Assembly (NCBI RefSeq): GCF_023008245.1
Contig: NZ_CP090145.1
Span: 2,728,001-2,792,000, forward strand
DNA length: 64,000 nucleotides
Source of the DNA: Flavobacterium sediminilitoris
Lineage (GTDB): Bacteria > Bacteroidota > Bacteroidia > Flavobacteriales > Flavobacteriaceae
Direction of reading: 5' to 3'
The notes below the pieces were generated by a model. It made no database searches, was not told the origin of the DNA, and worked only from the letters and a program-made list of their open reading frames with translations. Shown in pieces: positions 43,559 through 52,784 of this stretch (position 1 is the stretch's first letter; the number at the start of each line of letters is the position of its first letter). The position numbers were made by a program, and so were the translations under genes.

Positions 43559-44692
43559 ATGAAAATAGCTATAGTTTGTTATCCTACTTTTGGCGGAAGT
43601 GGAGTAGTTGCAACAGAGTTAGGACTTGAGTTAGCAAGAAAAGGACACGAAATCCATTTTATTACATATAGTCAGCCTGTTCGATTAGCCTTATTAAGTC
43701 AAAATATTTATTATCACGAAGTACACGTTCCAGAATATCCTTTATTTCATTATCAGCCATACGAGTTAGCTTTATCAAGTAAGTTAGTTAATATGGTAAA
43801 ATTGTATGGAATAGAAGTTTTACATGTGCATTATGCAATTCCACATGCGTATGCTGGTTACATGGCAAAACAAATGCTTGAGGAAGAAGGAATAAAAATC
43901 CCAATGGTAACAACATTACATGGAACAGATATTACTTTAGTAGGAAATCATCCATTTTATAAACCAGCAGTAAGTTTTAGTATTAATAAATCAGATATTG
44001 TTACAAGTGTTTCACAAAGTCTAAAAGATGATACTTACAGATTGTTTGATATTACAAATGACATCAAAGTAATTCCTAATTTTATTGAAATTAATAAAGA
44101 AAGAATGGATGAAAATACTCCATGTCATCGGTCTTTAATGGCAACCGAAGAAGAAAAAGTAGTTACTCATATCTCCAATTTTAGAAAAGTAAAAAGAATA
44201 GAAGATGTTGTTAGGATCTTTTATGAAATCCAAAAGAAGATACCTGCAAAATTGATGATGGTTGGAGATGGTCCAGAGAAAGAAGGAGCAGAAAATTTAT
44301 GCGTTCAGTTAGGAATTCATAACAAAGTAATTTTCTTTGGAAATAGTAATGAAATAGATAAAATTTTATGTTATACCGATTTATTCTTATTGCCATCAGA
44401 AACAGAAAGTTTTGGGTTAGCAGCTTTGGAAGCAATGGCATGCGGAGTACCTGTAATTTCTAGTAACTCTGGAGGTTTGCCAGAAGTAAACATAAATGGA
44501 GTAACAGGATATTTAAGTGATGTAGGTGATATAGAAGATATGAGTAAAAACGCAATTACAATTCTTCAAGATGATCAAAAAATAAATACATTCAAGAAAA
44601 ATGCTTTAAAAAGAGCAAGTGAGTTTGATATTAAAAAAATATTACCACTTTATGAAGAAGTATATCAAAGTGCAATTAATCTATATAAGTAA
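43559..44692 (+). CDS. bshA: N-acetyl-alpha-D-glucosaminyl L-malate synthase BshA
   Basis: A 377-residue GT4 glycosyltransferase matching BshA: IAIVCYPTFGGSGVVATELG at the N-terminus, YHEVHVPEYPLFHYQPYEL, LHVHYAIPHAYAGYMA, TLHGTDITLVGNHPFYKPAV, and the donor-site ETESFGLAALEAMACGVPVI with E-x7-E. It joins GlcNAc from UDP-GlcNAc to malate, the first step of bacillithiol synthesis. BshB and BshC are not in the window. The lipoprotein gene at 44693 starts immediately after its stop codon (TAA ATG adjacent). Confidence 0.95.
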   Translation: MKIAIVCYPTFGGSGVVATELGLELARKGHEIHFITYSQPVRLALLSQNIYYHEVHVPEYPLFHYQPYELALSSKLVNMVKLYGIEVLHVHYAIPHAYAGYMAKQMLEEEGIKIPMVTTLHGTDITLVGNHPFYKPAVSFSINKSDIVTSVSQSLKDDTYRLFDITNDIKVIPNFIEINKERMDENTPCHRSLMATEEEKVVTHISNFRKVKRIEDVVRIFYEIQKKIPAKLMMVGDGPEKEGAENLCVQLGIHNKVIFFGNSNEIDKILCYTDLFLLPSETESFGLAALEAMACGVPVISSNSGGLPEVNINGVTGYLSDVGDIEDMSKNAITILQDDQKINTFKKNALKRASEFDIKKILPLYEEVYQSAINLYK

Positions 44693-45118
44693 ATGAAAAC
44701 AATTTTATTCACAACACTATTACTACTTACAATGTCTTGTAGTTCAAGTAAAAAAGATATTACCATGGATTTTAATACAATTTACAGTGCTTCTTACGGT
44801 GGAAATGAAGAAAAAGGACATCTTATAATAGATAATAAAGATGATTTTATTAAAGAGTTAGAAAGACTTGAAATTACAGAATTTGTACCAAATATCTCAG
44901 AGATTAATTTTAATAAAAATAATATTATAATATTACATTTAGGACAAAAAAGTACAGGAGGATTTTCAATAGATATTGATAAGATAGAGTTACTTGAAAA
45001 TGAGTTGGTTGTTTATTCAAAGATTATTACATCAAAAGAAAAATATGTAACAATGGCACTAACAAATCCATATTGTATATCAATCATTCCAAAAGTCGAA
45101 AAATACAATGTAAAATAA
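44693..45118 (+). CDS. PrcB-like lipoprotein
   Basis: A 141-residue lipoprotein: hydrophobic residues 4-13, lipobox LLTMSC with Cys16, then SSSKKD. The mature part has the PrcB C-terminal-domain style pattern VEIINFNKNNIIILHLGQKSTGGFSIDIDKIELLENELVV, including GQKSTGGFSI. PrcB was described as a subunit of a protease complex in Treponema; here the partner is unknown. The gene is directly after bshA (stop and start adjacent) and ends in a bidirectional terminator. Confidence 0.8.
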   Translation: MKTILFTTLLLLTMSCSSSKKDITMDFNTIYSASYGGNEEKGHLIIDNKDDFIKELERLEITEFVPNISEINFNKNNIIILHLGQKSTGGFSIDIDKIELLENELVVYSKIITSKEKYVTMALTNPYCISIIPKVEKYNVK

Positions 45119-45127
45119 AAAATAAAA

Positions 45128-45150
45128 AAGAGGAACTATTAGTTCCTCTT
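45128..45150. terminator. Bidirectional terminator
   Basis: A 10-bp perfect stem AAGAGGAACT/AGTTCCTCTT between the convergent genes ending at 45118 (+) and 45157 (-), with A and T runs on both sides. Confidence 0.88.
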
Positions 45151-45156
45151 TTTTTA

Positions 45157-45657
45157 TTAAAATCTATATCTAATACCTAAAGCGATATCTGGACCGAAGT
45201 TATCTTCTCTAAAATCATCAGAATTAAAATAAATTTCTGGCCTAAAGTCTAATGATAATTGTAAAGGAAAATCAAATAAATATTCAATTCCTATATCTCC
45301 AGCAGCAAAAAAGTAAGCACCGTTATCTTTATATTTATAACCATTTTGGTTATAATTATAACTCCAGCTACCTAATCCACCACCAACTCCAGCATACCAA
45401 TTAAATCCACCGTCAATATTCCAAACCCATTGGTATAAACCAGCCAATTTAATAGCATCAACATGATTACTATTTCTCCAGCCAAGATCTAATTCTAAAC
45501 GATTGTTGTCAGATAAACCTCTTTGATAAGAAATTTCACCACCAAAACCATCATTGTCTCCTAATCTTAACCCTAATGCGTTTTTAGAAATTTCTTGAGC
45601 TTGTGTGCTTAGTGCTAATCCTATTAGCATAAAAACCGATAAAATTATTTTTCTCAT
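45157..45657 (-). CDS. Outer-membrane beta-barrel hypothetical protein
   Basis: A 166-residue exported protein (start ATG at 45657, MRKIILSVFMLIGLALST, ending QAQ). The mature part alternates aromatic and small residues in strand-like stretches (GGEISYQRGLSDNNRLELDLGW, VGGGLGSWSYNYN, LQLSLDFRPEIYFN) and ends in a strand IALGIRYRF, the C-terminal Phe expected of outer-membrane barrels. About eight strands can be drawn, as in OmpA/OmpX-like small barrels. The longer frame to 45684 adds a non-signal lead and is less likely. Its ligand and role are unknown. Confidence 0.85.
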   Translation of the reverse strand: MRKIILSVFMLIGLALSTQAQEISKNALGLRLGDNDGFGGEISYQRGLSDNNRLELDLGWRNSNHVDAIKLAGLYQWVWNIDGGFNWYAGVGGGLGSWSYNYNQNGYKYKDNGAYFFAAGDIGIEYLFDFPLQLSLDFRPEIYFNSDDFREDNFGPDIALGIRYRF

Positions 45658-45845
45658 TTTATTTATTTTAATTGTTTTAAGCAAAATTAAACCTTTTAAC
45701 GATATTTTGATTACAATATTGCATAAAAAGGTGTAAAATACTCAAATTTTAAAACGTTATAAATATAATCAACTGATAATCAAGTAATTGTACTTTTTTG
45801 TAAATAACTATAAATGTTTAAGTGATAACTTATTAAAATAATAAT

Positions 45846-45853
45846 TAAATTTG
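45846..45853 (+). promoter_or_regulatory. Candidate -7 box for aroC
   Basis: TAAATTTG matches TAnnTTTG. Transcription would start near 45860, giving a leader of about 115 bases that includes the element at 45899-45946. Confidence 0.4.
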
Positions 45854-45898
45854 TTGTTTAAATTAAAGAAGCCAAGCTATTGGTATTTTTTAAATGTA

Positions 45899-45946
45899 TG
45901 TCCCGCTGTACGCTTTTACAAGGTAATCACTTCCATCGGGGCTATT
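45899..45946 (+). repeat. Intergenic CCYGCT...ATCRGGGCTA element (copy A)
   Basis: A short GC-richer island in AT-rich DNA, opening GTCCCGCTGTACGCT (45900-45914) and closing CCATCGGGGCTATT. CCCG (45902-45905) can pair with CGGG (45937-45940). TTAC/GTAA (45916-45919 with 45923-45926) forms a small inner hairpin. It shares its termini with copy B at 27539-27620 and is shorter inside. It lies in the probable aroC leader. Confidence 0.5.
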
Positions 45947-45975
45947 AATCAAACACTTGGAGTAAAATTATAATT

Positions 45976-47037
45976 ATGGCAGGAAATTCATTTGGAACAC
46001 TATTTAGACTTTCAACATTTGGAGAATCGCATGGAGAAGCATTAGGAGGAATTATTGACGGTTGTCCAGCTGGTATTGAATTAGATATTGAGGCTATAAT
46101 AAAAGAAATGCAAAGAAGAAAGCCAGGTCAATCTAGTATAGTTACTCAAAGAAAAGAGGAAGATGAAGTTCAATTTTTATCAGGTATTTTTGAAGGAGTT
46201 ACTACAGGTACACCAATAGGCTTTATAATTCCTAATACTAATCAAAAATCAAATGATTATTCACATATTAAAGATACATATAGACCAAGTCATGCAGACT
46301 ATGTTTATGAAAAAAAATATGGAATTCGCGATTACAGAGGAGGAGGAAGAAGTTCAGCAAGAGAAACGGCAAGTAGGGTTGTAGCAGGAGCAGTTGCAAA
46401 ACAAATCATTCCTCAAATAAAAATTAATGCATTTGTATCTGCTGTTGGAGAAATAACATTAGATAAACCATATCAAGAAATAGATTTTTCAAAAATAGAA
46501 AGCAATGCTGTTCGTTGTCCAGATTTGGAATTGGCTATAAAAATGGAAGAACACATTAAAGAAATAAAAAAACAAGGTGATACAGTTGGAGGAGTTGTAA
46601 CATGTGTAATTCAAAATGTTCCTATCGGTTTAGGAGAACCTGTTTTTGATAAACTTCATGCGGAATTAGGTAAAGCAATGTTGTCTATAAATGCAGTAAA
46701 AGGATTTGAATTTGGAAGTGGATTTAATGGAGCAAAAATGAAAGGAAGTGAGCATAATGACTCCTTTAATGAAGATGGAACAACAAAAACAAATTTATCG
46801 GGAGGAATTCAAGGAGGAATAAGCAATGGAATGGATATTTATTTTAAAGTAGCATTTAAACCTGTTGCCACACTTTTACAGAAACAAGAAGTATTAGATA
46901 ATAAAGGTAATTTGATAGAGCAACAAGGAAAAGGAAGGCATGATCCATGTGTAGTTCCTAGAGCAGTTCCTATTGTAGAAGCAATGGCAGCATTAGTTTT
47001 AGCTGACTTTTATTTATTATCTAAAACATATTTATAA
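45976..47037 (+). CDS. aroC: Chorismate synthase
   Basis: A 353-residue AroC. It opens [20 protein letters not shown], then has [31 protein letters not shown], the flavin/phosphate-binding [36 protein letters not shown], and ends with [22 protein letters not shown]. All signature motifs are intact. It eliminates phosphate from EPSP to give chorismate, using reduced FMN. The gene is alone between its promoter-like box and a long terminator. Confidence 0.98.
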   Translation: MAGNSFGTLFRLSTFGESHGEALGGIIDGCPAGIELDIEAIIKEMQRRKPGQSSIVTQRKEEDEVQFLSGIFEGVTTGTPIGFIIPNTNQKSNDYSHIKDTYRPSHADYVYEKKYGIRDYRGGGRSSARETASRVVAGAVAKQIIPQIKINAFVSAVGEITLDKPYQEIDFSKIESNAVRCPDLELAIKMEEHIKEIKKQGDTVGGVVTCVIQNVPIGLGEPVFDKLHAELGKAMLSINAVKGFEFGSGFNGAKMKGSEHNDSFNEDGTTKTNLSGGIQGGISNGMDIYFKVAFKPVATLLQKQEVLDNKGNLIEQQGKGRHDPCVVPRAVPIVEAMAALVLADFYLLSKTYL

Positions 47038-47054
47038 AGTATTGGTTGAAAAAC

Positions 47055-47089
47055 AAAAAAGGGAGTCTTATAATAAGACTCCCTTTTTT
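47055..47089 (+). terminator. Terminator after aroC
   Basis: A 16-bp perfect stem from 47055-47070 and 47074-47089 with a three-base loop; the arms begin and end in A and T runs. Confidence 0.9.
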
Positions 47090-47331
47090 GTTTTTTCATA
47101 ATTGTTTTTATATAATTTAATAGATTAAACATTGTAGTTTTTTATGACAATTAAGCTAAAAGTAAGTTCGTGTATTTCCGATTTAAATTCGGTAGTATTT
47201 GAATATTATAGATTTTTAATAAAATTAATACTTAAAAAGTTAAATATTTTTTTTTGTATTATTTTTATTATAGAATATTTATTTTTTAGTTATATTTACC
47301 AACTATTAATTAAAAAAAAATTAAATAAATT

Positions 47332-48876
47332 ATGAAAAAAACATTACTATTATTGGTTTTTGGAACAATAAATTTTATTTCTGCTCAGGTTTTTACTGAA
47401 AATTTTGATGGAATAGGTTCAGGTATGTCATCTTGGACAATTTATAACCAAGATAACTTAGTGCCGAATTCTCAAGTAAGTTTTGTAGATAATGCTTGGA
47501 TAGAGGCTGCAGAAGAGTTTGATAATAATATTGCAATGAGTACTTCTTATTATAGTCCTGCAGGAACCTCAAATGATTGGTTAGTATCTCCTCAAATTAC
47601 TTTACCTGCTGGAACAAAGACATTATATTTTGACGCAAGATCTTATGATTCTGCATATAAAGATTCTTATAAAGTATATATATCTACTTCAGGTAACGCT
47701 GTGTCTAATTTTACTACTGAATTGTTTTCACAAGGTGATGGAGTGACAGGAACTACGGGTGAAAATGTTGCATGGACTAAAAGAAGTATTGATTTATCTT
47801 CTTATTCAGGACCAATTTATATCGCTTTTAGGAATTTTTCAACGGATATGTTTTTGCTTGGAATAGATAATGTTTCTATTGTTGCTAATACATGTACTCC
47901 ACCAAATAGAGCATTTACAACATCTGCTATTACAAATAATAGTGTTACTTTGAATTGGAACGCAATAACGGGAGCTACTGGTTATGACGTAGCGTTAGTA
48001 TTACCAGGAGAAGTCCCAACTGTTCAAGCTACGCCTACAACAAATTCATATACTTTTTCTGCTTTAACAGAAAGCACTCGTTATCAATTTTATATTCGAA
48101 ATTCATGTGGAAGTTCATGGGTTGGACCTTATTCTGTTTTTACTTCTAATTCTTTACCATATAACTATGGTTTTGAAACTACTGCTGCTAATGAAGGCTA
48201 TTTTGCAGATGGTTGGTCGGGCGCATTTAATTTAAATAACAATGCTGAAGCGGCTTATTATGCAGATGGAGTTCAAATGGTTTTTAGTAATTCATCTACA
48301 ACAGCAGTAACAGATAGATGGCTGTTTTCAAGACCAATATATTTAACGGCAGGAGAGCAAGTAACTTTACAATTTTCAACAAGATCTACAAGTACTACAA
48401 TCTCAAATACATTGTTAGCTAAAGTAGGAACAGCTCCTACAGTTGCAGACCAAACTACAACTTTGAGTACTGTTTCTGTAATAGGGACTAGCTTTGTTGT
48501 TAATACAGCATCTTATACAGCTCCAAGTGCAGGAATTTATTATTTTTCATTTAATCATAATAATCCTATTACAACTGCTTTAACTTCACTTGTTTTGGAT
48601 AAAATTGAATTTTCATCTGTTCTTTCATCGAGTTCTTTTGAAAACACAAACATTTCAATCTATCCAAACCCTGTAAATGATGTGGTTAATATTTCATCTC
48701 CAGATTTTGAAATTCAAACTATCTCTATAACAGATATAAATGGTAGAGTTGTTAAAAATATTAAAGTAAATAATACAACAACAAATATTAATGTTTCTGA
48801 TTTAAATTCAGGGGTATACTTTATGAGTGTTAATACTCTTGATGGAAACATCATTAAGAAGTTTGTTAAGAATTAA
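47332..48876 (+). CDS. T9SS-exported protein with choice-of-anchor J and fibronectin III-like domains
   Basis: A 514-residue secreted protein. The signal peptide covers about 1-18 (INFISAQ). Residues about 20-190 form a cleaved-adhesin/choice-of-anchor J-like domain (VFTENFDGIGSGMSSWTIYN, DWLVSPQITLPAGTKTLYFD, YIAFRNFSTDMFLLGIDNV). Around 195-270 is a fibronectin III-like unit (PPNRAFTTSAITNNSVTLNW), then a second anchor-J-like region (about 280-425), and residues about 440-514 are a T9SS type A sorting domain (SIYPNPVNDVVNISS, INGRVVKN, GVYFMSV). Adhesion or a non-catalytic role is likely. It is a single gene flanked by a terminator. Confidence 0.9.
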   Translation: MKKTLLLLVFGTINFISAQVFTENFDGIGSGMSSWTIYNQDNLVPNSQVSFVDNAWIEAAEEFDNNIAMSTSYYSPAGTSNDWLVSPQITLPAGTKTLYFDARSYDSAYKDSYKVYISTSGNAVSNFTTELFSQGDGVTGTTGENVAWTKRSIDLSSYSGPIYIAFRNFSTDMFLLGIDNVSIVANTCTPPNRAFTTSAITNNSVTLNWNAITGATGYDVALVLPGEVPTVQATPTTNSYTFSALTESTRYQFYIRNSCGSSWVGPYSVFTSNSLPYNYGFETTAANEGYFADGWSGAFNLNNNAEAAYYADGVQMVFSNSSTTAVTDRWLFSRPIYLTAGEQVTLQFSTRSTSTTISNTLLAKVGTAPTVADQTTTLSTVSVIGTSFVVNTASYTAPSAGIYYFSFNHNNPITTALTSLVLDKIEFSSVLSSSSFENTNISIYPNPVNDVVNISSPDFEIQTISITDINGRVVKNIKVNNTTTNINVSDLNSGVYFMSVNTLDGNIIKKFVKN

Positions 48877-48899
48877 TTTTTAGATATTAATCTATATTG

Positions 48900-48931
48900 A
48901 AACAGTTGTGTAAATCTTTATACAACTGTTT
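48900..48931 (+). terminator. Terminator after the T9SS adhesin gene
   Basis: A 10-bp stem AAACAGTTGT/ACAACTGTTT with a 12-base loop and a T run, 23 bases past the stop. Confidence 0.75.
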
Positions 48932-48969
48932 TTTTGTTTTAAATAAATAGTTATACAAGCTCACTTTTA

Positions 48970-48977
48970 TATCTTTG
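48970..48977 (+). promoter_or_regulatory. Candidate -7 box for the cysteine desulfurase gene
   Basis: TATCTTTG matches TAnnTTTG 16 bases before the ATG at 48994, so the leader would be very short. Confidence 0.45.
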
Positions 48978-48993
48978 TATTAATATTGTTTTT

Positions 48994-50115
48994 ATGAAAA
49001 AGATATATTTAGATAATGCTGCTACAACACCATTAAGGAAAGAGGTTGTGCAAACGATGACAACTATTTTGTTAGAGAATTATGGAAATCCATCGTCGTC
49101 TCATAGTTTTGGAAGAGAAACAAAAACAATATTAGAATCTGCGAGAAAGAGTATTGCAAAACTAATGAATACTCAAGCTTCTGAAATTATTTTTACGTCA
49201 AGTGCAACTGAAGCTACAAATTGGATTTTGCGTGGTGCAGTGAAAGACTTAGGAGTAAAGAGAATTATTACATCAAAAATTGAACATCATGCTACTTTAC
49301 ATACTATTATGGTATTAGAACAGGAGTTTGGTGTTGAAATTGTATATCTTCCTGTTCTTTCTAATGGAGTTATTGATATTACTAGTTTAGAGAGTCTTTT
49401 TGAAGACGAGGTTTCTACTTTAGTTTCTTTAATTCATGTGAATAATGAATCGGGAGAAATTTTGGATATAGAAGAAGTAGGGAAATTGTGTCAATTGAAT
49501 AAAGTACTTTTTCATTGTGATATGGTGCAATCAGTAGGTAAGATTAAGATAGATTTACAACAACTTCCTGTTGATTTTATAGTAGGAAGTGCGCATAAAT
49601 TTCATGGTCCTAAGGGTGTTGGTTTCGCTTTTATTAGAAAAAATATTGTATTGCAACCACTAATTTATGGAGGAGAACAAGAAAAAGGTTTTCGTGCTGG
49701 AACTGAAGCAGTTCATCAAATAGCTGGTATGGCGAAAGCTTTAGAGTTGTCTTATGACTATTTAGAAAAAGAACGAAAATATATTACTGATTTAAAAGAA
49801 TACTGTATCTCGCAATTACAATTAACTTTTCCAGATATTAAAATTATAGGAAAACAGGTGTTTTATAATATAGTTAATGTGATTTTGCCTTTTGAAAGTA
49901 GTAAAATAGGAATGTTATTATTTTTATTAGATATGAAAGGTGTGGCAGTTTCAAGAGGAAGTGCGTGCCAAAGTGGAAGTAGTAAGCCATCTCATGTTTT
50001 GGCTGAGTTTTTATCCTTAGAAGATCAACAAAAACCTAATATTAGAATTTCATTTAGTCATTTCAATACAAAAGAAGATATTGATGGTTTGATTGAAGCG
50101 CTAAAAACAATATAA
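48994..50115 (+). CDS. Cysteine desulfurase (NifS/IscS family)
   Basis: A 373-residue PLP enzyme. YLDNAATTPLRKEVV opens the protein, followed by NYGNPSSSHSFGRE, FTSSATEATNWILRG, SKIEHHATLHTI, the PLP lysine motif GSAHKFHGPKGVGFAFI and the C-terminal catalytic loop SRGSACQSGSSKPSHVL with the active-site cysteine. It takes sulfur from cysteine for Fe-S or thio-modification. No iscU or sufS neighbours are seen, so the downstream pathway is open; a group-I NifS/IscS label is the safest. Confidence 0.95.
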   Translation: MKKIYLDNAATTPLRKEVVQTMTTILLENYGNPSSSHSFGRETKTILESARKSIAKLMNTQASEIIFTSSATEATNWILRGAVKDLGVKRIITSKIEHHATLHTIMVLEQEFGVEIVYLPVLSNGVIDITSLESLFEDEVSTLVSLIHVNNESGEILDIEEVGKLCQLNKVLFHCDMVQSVGKIKIDLQQLPVDFIVGSAHKFHGPKGVGFAFIRKNIVLQPLIYGGEQEKGFRAGTEAVHQIAGMAKALELSYDYLEKERKYITDLKEYCISQLQLTFPDIKIIGKQVFYNIVNVILPFESSKIGMLLFLLDMKGVAVSRGSACQSGSSKPSHVLAEFLSLEDQQKPNIRISFSHFNTKEDIDGLIEALKTI

Positions 50116-50150
50116 AAGTGTTTTGAAATATTTAAATTTAATAAAAAAAC

Positions 50151-50179
50151 AAAAAAGAGGCTCTATAAGCCTCTTTTTT
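50151..50179. terminator. Bidirectional terminator
   Basis: A 12-bp perfect stem AAAAAAGAGGCT/AGCCTCTTTTTT with a 5-base loop between genes that converge (ends 50115 and 50199). Confidence 0.88.
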
Positions 50180-50198
50180 AATATATAGTATTGAAATC

Positions 50199-52604
50199 TT
50201 AATATAAACTTGGATATTTAGTTGGATTGGATTCATGCATAATTGCATATACTTTTTCAAAAATATCTTCAGCACTTGGTTTAGAGAAATAATCCCCATC
50301 TGTTCCATAAGCAGGTCTATGTGCTTGTGAAGCTAATGTTTGTGGTTCGCTATCTAAGTGTTTGTAACCTTTTTGATTTTCGATAATTTCCTGTAGGATA
50401 TAAGCACTAGCTCCACCAGGAACATCTTCATCAATAACTAAAAGGCGATTTGTCTTAGCAAGACTTTTTACAATATCATGATTGATATCAAAAGGTAAAA
50501 GAGATTGAACATCTATAATTTCTGCATCAATACCAATTTCTAGTAATTCTTTAGCTGCTTGTTCAATTAAACGTAAAGTAGAACCATAAGATACTAATGT
50601 AATATCTTTTCCTTCCTTTATAGTCTCAACAACACCAATAGGTGTTTTAAATTCAGCTAAATTGGTAGGCATTTTTTCTTTTAATCGATATCCGTTTAAA
50701 CATTCAATTACCAAAGCAGGTTCGTCAGTTTCTAATAAAGTATTGTAAAATCCTGCTGCTTTTGTCATGTTTCTAGGAACAAGTACATGAATTCCTCTAA
50801 TAGCATTGATAATCATTCCCATAGGAGAACCAGAATGCCAAACACCTTCTAAACGATGACCTCGAGTTCTTATTATTAGTGGTGCTTTTTGTCTTCCTTT
50901 GGTTCTGTATTGTAAAGTTGCTAAATCATCACTCATTATTTGAATGGCATATAATAAGTAATCTAAATATTGAATTTCAGCAATAGGGCGTAATCCTCTC
51001 ATTGCCATTCCAATTCCTTGCCCTAAAATAGTTGCTTCACGAATACCAGCATCTGCAACACGGAATTCACCATATTTTTCTTGCATGCCTTCTAATCCTT
51101 GATTTACATCTCCAATATTTCCTGAATCTTCTCCAAAAATTAAGGTTTCAGGATATTTTGAAAATATAGTATCAAAATTATCACGTAAAACTAAACGTGC
51201 ATCTACATCTTCAGCCGTTTCATCATAAGTAGGTTTTACTTCTTTTACTGAAAATATATTTTTATCAGATTGAGAAAATAAATGTGAGCTAAATTTAGGT
51301 TGGGTTTTTTCTTGATAAGTAGTTATCCAATTTCCTAAAGTTGTTTTTCCACTTTCATTAATTAGTAAACGTAAGGCTTTACGAGCAGTAGTTAAGACAT
51401 CTTTTCGAATAGGTTCTTTTAAAACAGATAAATCATTAATATGTTTTTCTATAAAAACTTTATTCGTACTTGTTTCAGCAATTGATTTTAGCAAGGTAAT
51501 AAGCTCTTCTTGTTCAGCTTTGATAGGTGAAGTAAATGCAGTCCATGCTGCTTTTTTTCCTTCTAAAACGGCTTTTTTTGCTGTTAAATTGATATCTGTT
51601 AGTTCTTCTTCAGTTGCAATATTGTTTGCAATTATCCAAAGTTTCATTTGTGCTAAACAGTCAAATTCTGTTTCCCATTCAAGGCGTTCAGTACTTTTAT
51701 ATCTTTCATGACTTCCAGATGTTGAATGCCCTTGAGGTTGTGTTAATTCATTTACGTGAATTAAAACAGGAATGTGTTCTTTTCTTGCTATTTGAGATGC
51801 TTTTTGATAAGTTTCCACTAAAGCTGGGTAATCCCATCCTTTTACACGTAGAATTTCATAACCATTATTATCTTCATCTCGTTGAAAACCTTTTAAAATT
51901 TCCGAAATATTCTCTTTTGTAGTTTGATATTTTGCATGTACCGAAATTCCATATTCATCATCCCAAACACTCATAACCATTGGAACTTGTAATACACCTG
52001 CTGCATTAATGGTTTCAAAAAATAATCCTTCAGATGTAGAAGCATTTCCTATTGTTCCCCAAGCAATTTCATCACCTTGATTAGAAAAATTGGTTTTATT
52101 TTCTAATCCTTTTACATTTCTATATATTTTCGATGCTTGTGCTAATCCTAAAAGACGAGGCATTTGACCTGCGGTAGGAGAAATATCAGCACTAGAATTT
52201 TTTTGAGCAGTTAAATTATTCCAATTTCCATTTTCATCTAAACTGTGTGTTGCAAAGTGTCCACCCATTTGACGACCAGCGCTCATAGGATCATGATTGA
52301 TATCTGTATGACCATATAATCCAGCGAAGAATTGTTCAATATTCATTGCGCCAATTGCCATCATGAAGGTTTGGTCTCTGTAATATCCTGAACGGAAATC
52401 ACCATTTTTAAATGCTTTTGCTAATGCTAATTGAGGTACTTCTTTTCCATCACCAAAAATACCAAATTTAGCTTTACCAGTAAGAACTTCTCTACGTCCT
52501 AAAAGACTACATTCTCTACTTGTTACAGCTATTTTATAATCATTGATAACTTCGGTTTTGAAATCTTGAAAAGACAAAGTTTCTTTAGCGACAGAATTAC
52601 TCAT
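50199..52604 (-). CDS. Fused alpha/beta 2-oxoacid dehydrogenase E1 (branched-chain type)
   Basis: An 801-residue thiamine-diphosphate enzyme with both E1 subunits in one chain. The first half (about 25-390) is the alpha part: MGGHFATHS, GNASTSEGLFFETINAAGV (the TPP-binding equivalent, GxA-SEG) and DDEYGISVHAKYQT. The second half (about 450-800) is the beta part: LIFGEDSGNIGDVNQGLEGMQEKYGE, DAGIREATILGQGIGMA, IEIQYLDYLLY-like and GGASAYILQEIIE. It decarboxylates branched-chain 2-oxoacids or pyruvate in a dehydrogenase complex; E2 and E3 are elsewhere. The fusion is typical of Bacteroidota. It stands alone with a terminator that it shares with the gene at 48994. Confidence 0.92.
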   Translation of the reverse strand: MSNSVAKETLSFQDFKTEVINDYKIAVTSRECSLLGRREVLTGKAKFGIFGDGKEVPQLALAKAFKNGDFRSGYYRDQTFMMAIGAMNIEQFFAGLYGHTDINHDPMSAGRQMGGHFATHSLDENGNWNNLTAQKNSSADISPTAGQMPRLLGLAQASKIYRNVKGLENKTNFSNQGDEIAWGTIGNASTSEGLFFETINAAGVLQVPMVMSVWDDEYGISVHAKYQTTKENISEILKGFQRDEDNNGYEILRVKGWDYPALVETYQKASQIARKEHIPVLIHVNELTQPQGHSTSGSHERYKSTERLEWETEFDCLAQMKLWIIANNIATEEELTDINLTAKKAVLEGKKAAWTAFTSPIKAEQEELITLLKSIAETSTNKVFIEKHINDLSVLKEPIRKDVLTTARKALRLLINESGKTTLGNWITTYQEKTQPKFSSHLFSQSDKNIFSVKEVKPTYDETAEDVDARLVLRDNFDTIFSKYPETLIFGEDSGNIGDVNQGLEGMQEKYGEFRVADAGIREATILGQGIGMAMRGLRPIAEIQYLDYLLYAIQIMSDDLATLQYRTKGRQKAPLIIRTRGHRLEGVWHSGSPMGMIINAIRGIHVLVPRNMTKAAGFYNTLLETDEPALVIECLNGYRLKEKMPTNLAEFKTPIGVVETIKEGKDITLVSYGSTLRLIEQAAKELLEIGIDAEIIDVQSLLPFDINHDIVKSLAKTNRLLVIDEDVPGGASAYILQEIIENQKGYKHLDSEPQTLASQAHRPAYGTDGDYFSKPSAEDIFEKVYAIMHESNPTKYPSLY

Positions 52605-52626
52605 AATGTAAATGTTGTTATTGCAA

Positions 52627-52634
52627 CAAATGTA
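52627..52634 (-). promoter_or_regulatory. Candidate -7 box for the E1 fusion gene
   Basis: On the minus strand this reads TACATTTG, matching TAnnTTTG, 23 bases before the ATG at 52604. Confidence 0.4.
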
Positions 52635-52767
52635 ATTAAATAGGAGTTAAAATGCAATAGTGAAAGACTTATCTTTTTGAAAATTATTATTAATATCGTA
52701 TTTTTTATAGAAATATAACATTAAATAGAGGATTATGTGGTTTTTTGTTGATGATAATTCAATAAAA

Positions 52768-52784
52768 AATCATATTCAATGATT
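52768..52784 (-). terminator. Weak hairpin after the M1-like gene
   Basis: A 6-bp stem AATCAT/ATGATT that overlaps the stop codon, with T residues beyond it on the minus strand. Low stability. Confidence 0.35.

Larger units (their letters stand above)
45658..45975. other. 318-bp intergenic stretch upstream of aroC
   Basis: It holds the upstream region of the minus-strand barrel gene, a -7-like box at 45846 and the CCYGCT/RGGGCTA element at 45899-45946. The rest shows nothing identifiable. Confidence 0.6.

Noticed and set aside
43530..43562. A ten-codon frame (MVLLTFKKNQ) whose stop overlaps the bshA start
   Set aside because: It is short, has no repeated regulatory codons and no attenuator hairpins follow, so it is probably chance in AT-rich DNA.
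47144..47335. A 63-residue plus-strand frame before the T9SS adhesin gene
   Set aside because: Its product is a random Leu/Ile/Lys/Phe mix, there is no promoter-like box, and the frame covers the natural leader of the next gene.
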